Positions 34,381 through 45,047 of a stretch of DNA of 64,000 nt are shown here, piece by piece. The notes below the pieces were generated by a model. That model had not been told where the DNA came from, made no database searches, and worked only from the letters and a program-made list of their open reading frames with translations. The DNA comes from Euleptes europaea. Taxonomy: Eukaryota; Chordata; Lepidosauria; Squamata; Sphaerodactylidae. Made by a program: the position numbers and the translations under genes. The DNA lies in NCBI RefSeq assembly GCF_029931775.1, contig NC_079320.1, forward strand, positions 42,263,521 to 42,327,520, read 5' to 3'. The stretch's first letter is position 1; each line of letters starts with the position of its first letter.

Positions 34381-34803
34381 ATGTATGTATAAGACTCCTA
34401 AAGAATAGAAATTAAATATGGAAAGTTAAAAACAAACCTTGCCTATCTCAAAAAAATTCCCAATTGTCTTTAAAAAGGTCCAGTACTTACAATAGGAAGA
34501 GAATTTCTGCGAAATATTATGCTAAACTATTTTTTTTTAAATAAGCCTCTCCCTCTGTGACCCAACTGTTAATAGTTAATCATTGGAAGCACATGTATGT
34601 ATAAGACTCCTAAAGAGTAGAGATTGAATATAAAAAGTTAAAACAAACCTTGCATGTCTCAAGAAGATTCCCAATTGCCTTAAAAAAGGTCCAGTGCTCT
34701 CAGGAAGAAGAGAATTTCTGCAGAGATATTGTGCTAAACTATTCTTTCTAAATAAGCCTCTCCCTCTGAGACCCAGCTGTTAATGGTTAGTCATTGGAAG
34801 CAC
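34381..34803. repeat. 212-bp tandem duplication in the non-coding 3' part of the Penelope-like element
   Basis: ATGTATGTATAAGACTCCTA begins both units, at 34381 and 34593; each ends CATTGGAAGCAC. The units differ at several percent of positions. AT-rich and non-coding. Confidence 0.92.
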
Positions 34804-35123
34804 ATTTTCTCAACCTCTTAAAGGGGCAATGTAACTTTTACATGAAAAGTTTTATATAGTCTTATACATTTTTAATATTGCTAGAATAGACTTAAATGAT
34901 TATGTATGTACTTTCCTGATGTGAGAATTCATGTTCATAACCTAAATATAATTGTTAAAATGAAAATGGTCCTTTCATAATAACAGTTACAGAAAGCAAG
35001 ATAAATCCATTTCTGTGTTTAAACCATGCGGCATCAGAGTTTGGAAAATATATATGAAACGTGATTCATATTGATGTAATATTCTCTGAGCGTTTTTGTG
35101 GTCAAATTGATGGGAACGAACTG

Positions 35124-35552
35124 CTATAAGACAAAAAATAATAAGTCAGAGTCAGAATGGCTTTTTTCTTTATAATGACGTACAAGTGGTGCTTCTAAAA
35201 TGCCCACTCTAATCCGTGATTTATGTTCCAGAATCCTAATCCTTACTGGGCGTTTGGTGCTGCCGATATAAAATAATTTGAAAGGACAAAGGACGCAATA
35301 AACTACATGAGAAGATGAGCAGTTCGAGAACTGAAGCAATTCAAATTTAAATTTGGAATTTATTGCACTTAAGTTTTCAACTTGCAGGCATAAAGCACAC
35401 ACAGAGCATGAACCACAGTGGTAATGACCAACTGTGGATGAAAGAGGGCGTGATGGTAATGCATCTGAATGTATAACATGATCTCTAATGGATCGGGTCT
35501 TTGGCAATCCACAGCGTGGTGGATTTTGGCAGCCTGGAAATGTTTTTAACAT
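35124..35552 (-). CDS. Penelope-like GIY-YIG endonuclease region
   Basis: 142 residues. A Cys/His cluster (HYHCGSCSVCALC, about 43-55) precedes the nuclease core VVYCVLC (83-89) and LFYIGSTKRPVRIRILEH (93-110), where YIG is the second half of the GIY-YIG signature and the following Arg residues include the catalytic position. In Penelope elements this enzyme nicks target DNA to prime reverse transcription. It sits next to the reverse transcriptase frame on the same strand, in a different reading frame; I do not decide whether this is natural or decay. Confidence 0.85.
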   Translation of the reverse strand: MLKTFPGCQNPPRCGLPKTRSIRDHVIHSDALPSRPLSSTVGHYHCGSCSVCALCLQVENLSAINSKFKFELLQFSNCSSSHVVYCVLCPFKLFYIGSTKRPVRIRILEHKSRIRVGILEAPLVRHYKEKSHSDSDLLFFVL

Positions 35553-36922
35553 GTGCCAATGGTTTTTTTTACCACATTTTCAATTAGGTGTGATCTTGGG
35601 CTGTATGGTAAAGACCAAAATAAAGTATTATTCATATTTATGTTGTCATTAATTTTAGTTTTTTCTATCAGTGACTCTCGAGTTCTGAGTTCTGCTTTTA
35701 ACTGGGCTTGATTTAAAATGGAAATTGGATAGCATTTGTCCTGCAGTTCTTGACTAAGCCTGTTTGCAGCTGCATTATAATCAGTTGTAAATGAAGAGTT
35801 ACTTTTGATTCTAAGAAATTGACCAAATGGTAAATTATTACGGAGATGAGAAGGGTGAAAAGATGTATAGTGTAAATATGAATTCCTGGACATAGGCTTT
35901 CGATATGGCTTAACAGCAATGAAGCGTCCCTGAGTCAAAAATACTTCTAGGTCTAAGAAAGGAATAGCAGTATCACTGCAATCTCCTGAGAAAGAAAGGT
36001 TGGGATCTAGCATGTTGATCCAATTTTTGAATGCCATGAAATGTTCCATTGAATCAAAAATAATAAATAAATCATCTATATACCTCTTAAAGGTAAGCAT
36101 GTTATTACGAAAGGGATTACTATCATTGAAAATGTGGGTTTTTCCGAAGTGGCTCATATAAAGATTTGCTACCGCAGGGGCACAAGCTGCGCCCATAGTC
36201 ACACCGCAGATTTGCAAGTACATCTGGTCTTTATAACGGAAATAATTATGCTCAAAAATAATATCCAAAATGCTTAACAAAAAATGGGTAGGTGGATTTA
36301 GCACAGGACGACTCTGAAGATATTCCTCAATGATATTCCTAGCCTGATCTAAAGGAATGTTCGTATATAGGGAGGCTACATCTAACGACACTATCACGCC
36401 ACCTGGTGGAACAAAAAAGTTTTCAAGCTTGCTCACAAAATCCTTGGAATCTAATATAAAGGACTCTGTTAAAGAAACGAACGACTGCAAATAATTATCA
36501 ATGAATTTAGACAGGGGTTCAAGTTGGGAATTTATTGCTGCAATTATGGGACGTCCAGGTGGTGGAAAAATATTTTTATGGACTTTCAGTAGTGTGTAAA
36601 ATATAGGAATGGAAGGAAACTTAACCAAAAGAAAGTCTGCTGTACGTTGGTCAATGTAACCCAAAGAGACAGCTTCATACACAGTAGTGTGAATAATTAA
36701 GTCTACAGATTTTAAAGGACTTACAGGGAGTGGTCTATAAAATTTGGTATTCCTCAGTTGTTTTAAATTCTCTGCCTCGTAGTCCGATGAGTTCAGAATA
36801 ACTATAGAGCCTCCCTTGTCAGCATTTTTAACCACAATAGAAGAATCCTTCTTTAAGTCTTCAAGAGTTTTAAGCTGTACTGGCGTAAGGTTACAACGAT
36901 TGGGGACATGTTTTTTCTCCAT
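35546..36922 (-). CDS. Penelope-like reverse transcriptase
   Basis: 458 residues. In order: KNADKGGSIVIL (33-43), LLKVHKN and the PPGRPIIAAINSQ block (111-133), motif A SLDVASLYTNIP with the catalytic Asp at 181, motif B GVTMGAACAPAVANLYM (240-256), motif C KRYIDDLFIIF with YIDD at 281-284, then a PFLDLEVFL segment. The ADKGG, LYTNIP and YIDD pattern is typical of Penelope-like polymerases, which are close to telomerase reverse transcriptase. All catalytic aspartates are present. A thumb-like region follows, ending next to the endonuclease frame. The displayed start is only the first Met of this open stretch. Confidence 0.93.
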   Translation of the reverse strand: MEKKHVPNRCNLTPVQLKTLEDLKKDSSIVVKNADKGGSIVILNSSDYEAENLKQLRNTKFYRPLPVSPLKSVDLIIHTTVYEAVSLGYIDQRTADFLLVKFPSIPIFYTLLKVHKNIFPPPGRPIIAAINSQLEPLSKFIDNYLQSFVSLTESFILDSKDFVSKLENFFVPPGGVIVSLDVASLYTNIPLDQARNIIEEYLQSRPVLNPPTHFLLSILDIIFEHNYFRYKDQMYLQICGVTMGAACAPAVANLYMSHFGKTHIFNDSNPFRNNMLTFKRYIDDLFIIFDSMEHFMAFKNWINMLDPNLSFSGDCSDTAIPFLDLEVFLTQGRFIAVKPYRKPMSRNSYLHYTSFHPSHLRNNLPFGQFLRIKSNSSFTTDYNAAANRLSQELQDKCYPISILNQAQLKAELRTRESLIEKTKINDNINMNNTLFWSLPYSPRSHLIENVVKKTIGTC

Positions 36923-37087
36923 AATTTCTACATCTCGTAGTACTAACTGTTGAAATGTATGAATTAGATGGTTTGAACTAGAAGGGTTAAAAACGGATTT
37001 GGGTTTGAAAACCGGGGGCTGATATACACTACCTTTGAAATGGTCTTTAATTTCACAGAATGGAAAAGTTTAAACAAATCAATATGT

Positions 37088-37545
37088 TGGTTCCTGTAGG
37101 TAACCGTGGTCTTGGTAACAAAGACTTGGTAACAAAGCCTTGGCTTGGCTTCCTGTCCTGAAAACCTCCAGACTAACAAAGACTACAGTCAACAATAGCC
37201 ATGCAGATTAGCTTTGGATTTCACACATTAACAGATCACTTCAGGATACAATGGTTCCATATTAACATACCACACCCTCATTAGCACATTATCTTGATAC
37301 TTACAGGACAATGATTAGCACATTACCTTTGATACTTTTTGCAGGACAGTGATTCAGCTCAACCCAGCCCCTTTCTGACTATATATTACTCTTCCTACAC
37401 ACTTGACACTGAGAGACACTGTCCTCTGAAGATGCCTGCCACAGCTGCTGGCGAAACGTCAGGAAAAAAATACCAAGACCACGGTTACACAGCCCGGATA
37501 ACCTACAAGAACCAATGAACTCTGACCGTGAAAGCCTTCGACAAT
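37088..37545. mobile_element. 458-bp inverted-repeat element inserted in the Penelope-like element
   Basis: Flanked by a near-identical 12-mer, AAATCAATATGT at 37076-37087 and AAATCAATACGT at 37546-37557. The ends are inverted to each other: AACCGTGGTCTTGGTAA near the left, TACCAAGACCACGGTT near the right. At 37426-37456 CTGAAGA, a GCC/GGC stem and GAAACGTC follow in hammerhead order with one core base changed. It is therefore probably a non-autonomous relative of Penelope terminal repeats. Confidence 0.68.
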
Positions 37546-37735
37546 AAATCAATACGTGTTTGGAATGCCGAGTATTTCGGCGTGGGTACAAAGCCTTGTC
37601 CTAGATTCAAAACATATTCCTCATCCTCGGTAAGCATTCTATCAGAAAGATTTATGATTGTGCTTTTCTCCTTCTGTATGGTCTTCTCTGTTGTTGTCTG
37701 GACCCTTGGGGAAAATTTTGACGTCCCCCCCGATC

Positions 37736-38023
37736 TTAATAGGAGTTAGTGCTAGAGGCACTTTCAAAATCAGAGCAAGAGGCTTCTGTGCCCGAATCTT
37801 GTCTATAGTAACATTGTTTGGGTGGACCTTGTTCTTTCTCTTTCTCCTGATATTCCCAATAGTATATTTTATTATTTGTGTAGTCTTGTTTATCTCGGTT
37901 AAATTTGCGGATTTTAAATGCTTTTATATCCATCATGTATTTGTCTAAATCATTTTGGAGCGCGTCTAATTGTTCCTTTAGTGCTTCCGTAGCTTTTTTA
38001 TCTCTAGAACTAGAGTCTTTCAA
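37736..38023 (-). CDS. N-terminal piece of the Penelope-like protein
   Basis: 95 residues: a charged helical stretch (ALKEQLDALQNDLDKYMMD) then IKAFKIRKFNRDKQDYTNNK and an acidic, Ser-rich end. The pattern 'F K..KF.RD..DY....' upstream of the polymerase is familiar from vertebrate Penelope-like proteins. It is separated from the polymerase region by the nested insertion. Confidence 0.65.
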   Translation of the reverse strand: MKDSSSRDKKATEALKEQLDALQNDLDKYMMDIKAFKIRKFNRDKQDYTNNKIYYWEYQEKEKEQGPPKQCYYRQDSGTEASCSDFESASSTNSY

Positions 38024-38118
38024 TTCATTTTATAATTTCAACCTGTCTTGTTCTACAACATCTATATCTATCAATGCTTGTTCTATTATGAGGAGCATAA
38101 GGTCCATTGAGCAACGAG

Positions 38119-38283
38119 TTAAAATGCTTTGTATGTATAAAAGATCATAATACATGCATTCCATACCTATAGGCTGATGAAGCCTCGTTTGGTGAAATGC
38201 AAATAATTACCTGGGATTTGCATCCTTTTCTACGCGGTCCTGAACATCCGACTTGTGGGTCCCATCAGGAATAAGAAGTGACC
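38119..38283. repeat. Right inverted terminal repeat (pLTR part) of the Penelope-like element
   Basis: Inverted partner of 34161-34324; begins AAAATGCTTTGTATGTATAA and ends CAGGAATAAGAAGTGACC. It lies on the 5' side of the coding strand. Confidence 0.9.
38164..38236 (+). ncRNA. Hammerhead ribozyme motif, antisense to the Penelope coding strand
   Basis: On +: CTGATGA (38174-38180), stem II AGCC-TCGTTT-GGT, GAAA (38194-38197), stem III TGCAAAT (38198-38204) facing ATTTGCA (38216-38222), then TC with predicted cleavage after 38224. Stem I is short: TAGG before the core pairs in part with CTTTTC after the cleavage site. All conserved core bases are present. Confidence 0.78.
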
Positions 38284-39836
38284 CTTTTCTAGGGATTTTT
38301 TTGACCTTGGTACCACTAGTGAAACGGAATTCAACCGTCGCATTCGTGAGATTGTTCAAGCCGGTTTTGTGGCTTTTGGCTTTGGACTGTGTGTACCTAT
38401 GATCACTATCAGTACATTGTGGGACCATTTTGACCATCTTGATCATTTTGGTCACGTTGTCTTTTGTATATATTGTACATAGTTGCTGTTCAGTACCTCT
38501 TGTGTGTTTAGTCATATCTTTGCATGTTATCATATAGGTTAGTTAGTCGTGTTCTATAGTATGATTCATTTTCTATAAACTGTGCATGTTTAAATATTGA
38601 GAGTGCTGTGATTTGTTTTGTTTTGAACAGTAGCTGAGCAGCTTTGTGGCTGTACAATAGCTGTAGTGTTTCGGGGTTTCATTTCCTTCTGCCTTGAAAA
38701 CCACTTTTGCATCAGTATAGGTGAATTTGATCCCCCCTCCCCCAGGGTCATGGATTTTTGCCAGTTAATTAAATGATGGGAGGGTACTAAACTCCCATAA
38801 GGCTGTGCAAGAATGGACATATGCAAAATAACTTCAACAATAACACAAAATTAAATTAAACCAAACAGTAAGATTGTTTGAATGCAGCTTTTAATTTATC
38901 ATATTTGGTTGACTGATTGTTTTATTTATTCAATTGGCTGCTGAGTGGTGAACAGCAAGGACAAATCTGTGGTCACAAGAATGACACGTTTATTTCATTG
39001 CATTTATGTCCCACCGTTCCTCTATCATGGAATTCAGAACATAGGATTCACAGATCTTTGTTGGGGAACTAGATCTGCTGTATCATGGCCACTCCAGCCA
39101 AACAAGACCTAGGGAGATGGTTCCTTCAAATCACAAGGTCCTCATGATGGTGGCTCTTCCCTGCCTTCTCCTTTCTCCGGCAGCCTGGTGACCCAAAAGT
39201 TAAAGCTGAGAGTCGGAGGACATTTGTGGACAAAATGCCATGTGGTAAAGGAGGCTGCAACAAGGAGGGGAAACTATGCAGAATTGTGCCCTCTATCCTC
39301 CATTCTCTACCAGTGCGTGTAGTCACAACGGGCTGTATTGCATGACATAATTTCCTTTCATTGGGTGCTAAAGATTGATGTGGCCAGGCAAAGAAAAAGA
39401 CAATTGATTCACTTTGCAGACGACTGCCATGCTCAGTGTTTTCACCATGCTTCCCCTGCTGATTTTCAAGCTATGTGAGTTGATGCTTACATCTGGAATA
39501 AACAGTAGCACAGACAACATATCTCACATGTGTTTGAAGCACAAATTATGAATATTCTCTCCTGCTTATCAAATAACTCAATTTACTTTGTAGCTCCCCA
39601 AAACTTACTCGTTGGCCACTGATCACTAATCTCTGCTAGGGCAGCTGAGCTTTGGACCTATGCAATGGTAAAAACTAAACACAACCACTATGTCTCTTTT
39701 CTCTCATTCCATAGAGAAGCAAGAATGTGCATATGGCTACACGGAAGGCAAGCAAAGTTGAATTATTTGACGTGGATGTGGTATTGAAGTCACTCTTGCT
39801 CAAACTTCATAAGTGATGTAGTAACAGCACCAAATA
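38284..39836. other. Intergenic right of the Penelope-like element
   Basis: 38284-38600 may still belong to the 5' region of the element but has no match elsewhere in it. 38988-39070 resembles the complement of a SINE/LINE 3' tail (TTTATGTCCCACCGTTCCTC). No exon seen. Confidence 0.4.
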
Positions 39837-40134
39837 AGAGCCCCATGGCGCAGAGTGGTAAGCTGCAGTACTGCAGTCCAAGCTCTGCTCACGACCTGAG
39901 TTCGATCCCAATGGAAGTTGGTTTCAGGTAGCCGGCTCAAGGTTGACTCAGCCTTCCATCCTTCCGAGGTCGGTAAAATGAGTACCCAGCTTGCTGGGGG
40001 TAAAGGGAAGATGACTGGGGAAGGCACTGGCAAACCACCCCGTAAACAAAGTCTGCCTAGTAAACGTCGGGATGTGACGTCACCCCATGGGTCAGGAATG
40101 ACCCGGTGCTTACACAGGGGACCTTTACCTTTTT
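39837..40134 (+). mobile_element. tRNA-derived SINE with CCTTTACC tail, full length, perfect 14-bp TSD
   Basis: A box TGGCGCAGAGTGG, B box GAGTTCGATCCC, body CCAGCTTGCTGGGGGTAAAG, end GGGGACCTTTACCTTTTT. AACAGCACCAAATA is repeated exactly at 39823-39836 and 40135-40148. It lies just beyond the SLC10A7 poly(A) site. Confidence 0.96.
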
Positions 40135-40404
40135 AACAGCACCAAATACAGGGTTCTATGCTAAGCTCCAGAAATACAGAATGTCAGAGATATTTGTGTT
40201 CCAACACGTAGCCATTGGCAACCTGCTGGGACATCTTATCTGCTGCAAACACTCCAGCAAATTTGTAATGGAGGTCAGAAGTGATCATGGAGCCCTATTG
40301 CCTTGTATTCGGCTGGGCTCTCTTTTCTTCTACGTTAATCCAAGTCTGTGATGTTGTCAGAATTAACAAGAAATGCAAAACACTCTTGAGAAGCTTTGCG
40401 TTTT

Positions 40405-43313
40405 CAATTTAACCAGTCATTTTATTTTTATTTTAAGTTTGCATTTTAAAAAGAAACAAACAGATTTACTCAGGAAAAAAATGAAGCCAAGTTACAAAAA
40501 TAAACTGCAAACCCATCCATTTGTCCATTTCCCAATTCTACATTAACAAACTACTACCCAATGATTTTCTTTTATAAAGACATGTAGGCATAACTGAAGG
40601 CATGGAATGAACATCTTAACAGTCCTTTAACATAATGCAACATTTTGGATATGAATAATTAAGTTTTACTAAGTATGGATTTAAGAGATGTACTTCAGTT
40701 TTGCTTTATGTCCCCTTCAGAACAATCCATCCAACAATCACTTATGTAAAAACAGGAAGAAACATAACACCATTTAGGCTGTCCCGTGCCATCAACAGTT
40801 ATGGCCAAAAAGGGCCTACACAAAACTGCTGCTCCATAGAACAAGTAGAGTAACATATAAATCAAATCGCCATGACAACATTTTATAATTAAAACCCATG
40901 AACTGATGGTGGTGTACTTCGAGGTAGATCTGTTGGAATATTAGCAGTGTTTTGACTGATTGAGAGATTCAAATGAAAGGACAGAAGGGTAGGGTGTGAG
41001 TTAATGGGAATGAACTGCCAGGAATGTTTCATGTTCCAGGAGCATCAAAATGATCTGGATTTGCACAAGAGCAAAGCTTGCGCTCTTGTATGACTCCCTA
41101 TTTATTTACTTCCTTTGCACACAAAATTCTCAATATATAGTGAACTGTTTTGAAACAGGCAATCACAAAATTCTGGGACCTAATTTTCTTCCTCAGTTTA
41201 TGACCGGAAGGACTATGGGTTAGGGGAACATGTGTGCTGGAGGCTCAGAAAAGGATTTCTGGGAAAACAACAACATTGTGTGCCCTTATCTATCCTTTTG
41301 TTTGTTCATGTTTTTAATCACCCAGTCAAGATGAGCCATCAGATATTAAATGAGGTGAGTTTTGTAAAACATGTTTGGTCCACTTAATCAAGAACCCTGC
41401 TCGCGATTGGTTTTAGGTATTCTTCTAGTGGCAGACTTGTTAGAAACATCAATGTGGTGCACCATTTTTTTAAAAAAAGAATTGCTACATAAACATTCAG
41501 ACCATCCAATTAGTGGAATGCAGCAGTCTCTAGGCTGGTATGCTAAACTTCACCGACCTTAATCCTTGTTAAATGGGTGCCAAGAACATGGCTGTTATCA
41601 TACATTCATCTCCCAGAATGATCCGTTGATAAAGATAATTGAACCTTAATGACGAGGCAATTACTTGATATGGATCGTTGCCAACCCAAGCCATCTCAGC
41701 TTGGCACCAAATGGAATTATTTGGGCAGGACCATCAATCCCAATATAGCATGATTAAACTCTGGGAATGTATTTCATGATGGTTTATATATATGCAGTTA
41801 ATAGTAATACTGAAGCTGTATGCTGTTCCCTAAGAACTTGACGTTCAGTCTTTTCATTAACCTGCTGTGGAACATGGTCGCAGTCGATCCTCCTATCCCA
41901 AGAATTCCATGCGCAATCCCAATGTGCAGCCTTGGCTCTTACTACACCCACTTCAATGATGGAGGCTATGAGGATCCTCATGAGCAGAGGAGCTCTAAAT
42001 TACTGGATGAAGCTGCAGGACTACTGAGCTTATGAGACCACACTTGATGTGTTCCCTGCTGGGGTCACCACTTAGCCTAACGACGCCTGTCTTGAATAAG
42101 GTGCAGTGCTTACCCTTCCCCCACCCTTCATATTCATTAATGCACTAATATTCCTCCCTTCTATAAAAATGTAAAGAAAATTTCATTTTGTAAAAAAAAT
42201 CAAGCTACAACTGATTGTCAGATTAGACAGATCCTCCCTTTATCACCAGCGCTCCTCAAAATGTGTAAAGAAGACGAATATATTTCCTGGTTGACAAATA
42301 ACCCTCCCTTCTCCACCCTCAGAAGGTTCTGTGTGCTGCCCAAGATCCAACAAAAACAGCAACTCTCTAAACTATGGAGAAACAGGTACTGCAGTATTAG
42401 TATCTCGCATTGTGTCACTGTGGGGAGGCATGTACTGAACTTGGGCAAGAAAAAGGAAACACACTTCTTTTTTCCGCTCAGTTTGGTTAACAATAATAAT
42501 GGGGGGGAACACTCTAGCTGCAGATCACAGATCCTTTTCTATCCACCTGAGCTCCAGGCCGTCTCTTTGAAGAAGCTCATGATGCATTTAAGATATACAA
42601 TGCCACAATATCATAAAAATGGAACGGAGAGAATTGTCGTGAGAAACCATTAACTTTGAAGGAATGTCTAGACAACGGTGTCAACAAATGCAAATAATTC
42701 ATGCTTTTCAGTTTCTCTTCCAATGGATGGCCCCATGCTGAGTGTACACAGAAGAAAAAGGCATGTCACAATCATACGAGCAGGGAGGGTTATGGAATCA
42801 CACAGAAATTCAAGTTACTCTCAACGAGAACTTCAGAAAGTGCTTTCCTGCCGGCAGCCAGAAGCGAGCTGTCCCTGGTTTATTATGTCCTGGTTTAATA
42901 TACTAATGTGTAAACAGTTCAACATGGTCCACTCAATTTGGCTCCCGTTCAATCTTCACTCTTTTTGAGAGAGGGTTTGTTTTTTTTTTTTTGGTGGATT
43001 GTACCTGCTGTCTCTGAGAATGTGCAATGACAGACGCTCCAAGTCTTGCTCGCGTAAGAATTTTTTTTTAAAAAAATTAAAGGATCTCAAAAACGTGTGC
43101 AACCTTTTCTAGTAACCAGCCACGTGGCTTTGGAATCGATGCTTTTCAAAAAAATTTAAAGGCACTTCAATAGGTATTTTAAATATATATATATATATAA
43201 TATGTATCTATAAAAATAAAATATTGAAGCAACATTCACATATGCCTGTTTTCTGAGTTGTCTCTGTATGTACAGTATAGTACATATGTACATTCAGTGG
43301 ATCGCTTCTCTCG
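40405..43313 (-). other. SLC10A7: SLC10A7 3' UTR
   Basis: It begins right after the SLC10A7 stop codon and ends at the AATAAA pair, about 2.9 kb. No SINE or MITE interrupts it, although both flanks carry them, which fits selection against insertions in a transcribed UTR. Short open frames on either strand here look like noise. Length is inferred from signals, not from transcripts. Confidence 0.72.
40421..40432 (-). terminator. SLC10A7: Poly(A) signals of SLC10A7 (two overlapping AATAAA)
   Basis: On -, AATAAAAATAAA gives two canonical hexamers. A GT-rich stretch (GAGTGTTTTGCATTTCTTGT) follows at about 40360-40385, as expected downstream of a cleavage site near 40405. Confidence 0.7.
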
Positions 43314-43358
43314 TTATACCTTCACTGGCATCTTGGGCTGCTTTGTTAATTTCAGTGC
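43314..43358 (-). CDS. SLC10A7: SLC10A7 last coding exon
   Basis: On -, the acceptor TTTATTTTAATATCTGCAG is followed by 14 codons, ALKLTKQPKMPVKV, and TAA. It starts in phase 0, exactly the exit phase of the exon at 45824-45969. The peptide is the short cytoplasmic C-terminus after the tenth membrane helix. From memory the human protein ends KGVKLTRPTV, so the KLT core agrees while the end is longer and different here. Confidence 0.85.
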   Translation of the reverse strand, partial: ALKLTKQPKMPVKV

Positions 43359-43584
43359 CTGCAGATATTAAAATAAACCATCAGTTTATGGCATTCATAA
43401 AAGCAAGGCTAAACAATACAACATTCTTCCAATGTAGTTGCTACAAACTGTCTTTGCAAGATAGTGACAAAAGAGTCTGGTTCTCTGGTTGCACCCTCTC
43501 ATATGGCCAAACTAGACACTATGCTGGGCAAGTTATGAATGACTCTCCTAGCATTTTTGAAAGGGAAATTGGAGTGGCGCAGAG

Positions 43585-43670
43585 TAGGGTTGCCAATCAC
43601 CTGGAGAAAATGGCCACTTTGGCAATTAAACTCTATGGCACTGAAGTCCCTCCCCTCCCCAAACCTTTGG
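43585..43670. mobile_element. hAT-type MITE fragment in the last SLC10A7 intron
   Basis: TAGGGTTGCCAATCACCTGG through CTCTATGGCACTGAAGTC to CCCCAAACC; the other half is missing and a middle block is deleted. Confidence 0.85.
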
Positions 43671-43759
43671 AGCTAATGAAAGATTGTTTCTTACAGGGGG
43701 TCAATCAAATGTTCCAACAGATAGTGAAACAAGATTTAGAATTCATAGTTATATTTAAT

Positions 43760-43962
43760 TGACTTGGATGGCCCAGGCTAGCCTGATCTTGTCATATCTC
43801 AGAAGCTAAGGAGGGTCTGCCCTGGTTAGTAATTGGATGGGAGACCACCAAGGAATACCAGGGAGGAAGGCAATGGCAAACCACTTCTGATAGTCTCTTG
43901 CCTTGAAAACCCTATGAGGTTGCCATAACTCAGGTGCAACTTTACACACACACACACAAAGA
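43760..43962 (+). mobile_element. 5S rRNA-derived SINE with 10-bp TSD
   Basis: GATCTTGTCATATCTCAGAA, GCTAAGGAGGGT, TTGGATGGGAGACCACC, tail TGAGGTTGCCATAACTCAGG and a CACACACACA end. TATATTTAAT flanks it at 43750-43759 and 43963-43972. Confidence 0.92.
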
Positions 43963-45047
43963 TATATTTAATGCCCACAAATCCTATCCACAAATGTGAA
44001 CCTTATGTAGGCAGTCGCTTAAAAATTGGGACCAAAATTGTAATGGGTTTGAGATTTCAGTATTAGGGTTTCTTTTATTTCATAGCTATGACATCAAGTT
44101 CTGAGTGGTTACGATGTTTATTTTATGTTATTTAAAGTCTAGATTCTTGAATGTCAAACTTTTAACAATGTTGTTTGTTCAGTTTTAAGATAAGTTCCGA
44201 TGGGTTACAGTAACACATCCCATGAGTTTTAATTTGTTAGTAACATCTAACTTTTATCAATTATATATGTATATGCCGTATGCAATAAACTGAACCTGAA
44301 TGCCCATTTTGGGAAAAAATTGGTTAAACAGGGAGTAAAAACAGAGTGCGCATAGGCCACAGGCAAACAATGCAACAACCTTTAATTGAGTTTGAGCTTA
44401 AGAATGAACTGAAGTTGATATTAGCGACATAAACATTTCAAATGTCGTTTGTGAGAACAGACTCTTTTACTTTGGTGTGTGGCAGATTATGCAGCACTAC
44501 TTGCCAAGGAGAAACGCCCTCTTGTCGATGAACTTCTAAATATTTAAATTCCATTTCATATGAAGAGATCACATGTTAGTACCATAATTAAGCACGGATG
44601 TCAGTGGAGCTGAGCACTGTGTGTGGATAACAGTTTTCCACCATGAGAGAAATGCCAAGGAGAAGCCAAGGTGTTGATAGAAAAATAAACATCAAGGTGA
44701 AGATGACATGTTTACTTTCAAAGCAGGAGACCATTATCCAGGCACAACATCAGAATCTACTGTAATTATTGCTACTGAATCAAAAGCAAACTTCCTGATT
44801 TATAAAAACAGTAATATTAAACCATGTAATTAGAATAATATTTATGAAAAAAATAACCAAGAGCACAGAAGAACAGTATTTGAATGGAATTATAACAAAT
44901 GATTAAAATTAACTTGTCTGGTATTGTAGACTCATTAAGACTTGATTGGAAGCATGGATTTTGGAGAAATAAAACCATACCAAATCTTTTTGGGATGTGA
45001 AATCCCCCCCATTGGTCTATCAAGGTCATTATTATTTTCTTTGACAG

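Larger units (their letters stand above)
34161..38283 (-). mobile_element. Penelope-like element with inverted terminal repeats
   Basis: A 4.1-kb retroelement read on -. Coding parts, from its 5' side: an N-terminal piece (37736-38023), reverse transcriptase (35546-36922) and a GIY-YIG endonuclease region (35124-35552). This domain order defines Penelope-like elements, which are neither LTR nor LINE. It is bounded by inverted repeats of about 164 bp (34161-34324 and 38119-38283), each with a hammerhead motif. A 458-bp foreign insertion lies at 37088-37545. Penelope elements copy RNA into target DNA using the GIY-YIG nick. With the coding region in separate open pieces and an insertion, it looks inactive. 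The element's outer limits are set by the inverted repeats; I see no clear target duplication. Confidence 0.88.

Noticed and set aside
41820-42035. 71-codon frame with protein-like composition
   Set aside because: No exon signals and it lies antisense in the SLC10A7 3' UTR; no family recognised.
42261-42653. 130-codon open frame on + strand
   Set aside because: Lies inside the inferred SLC10A7 3' UTR on the opposite strand, low-complexity, and no recognised domain.
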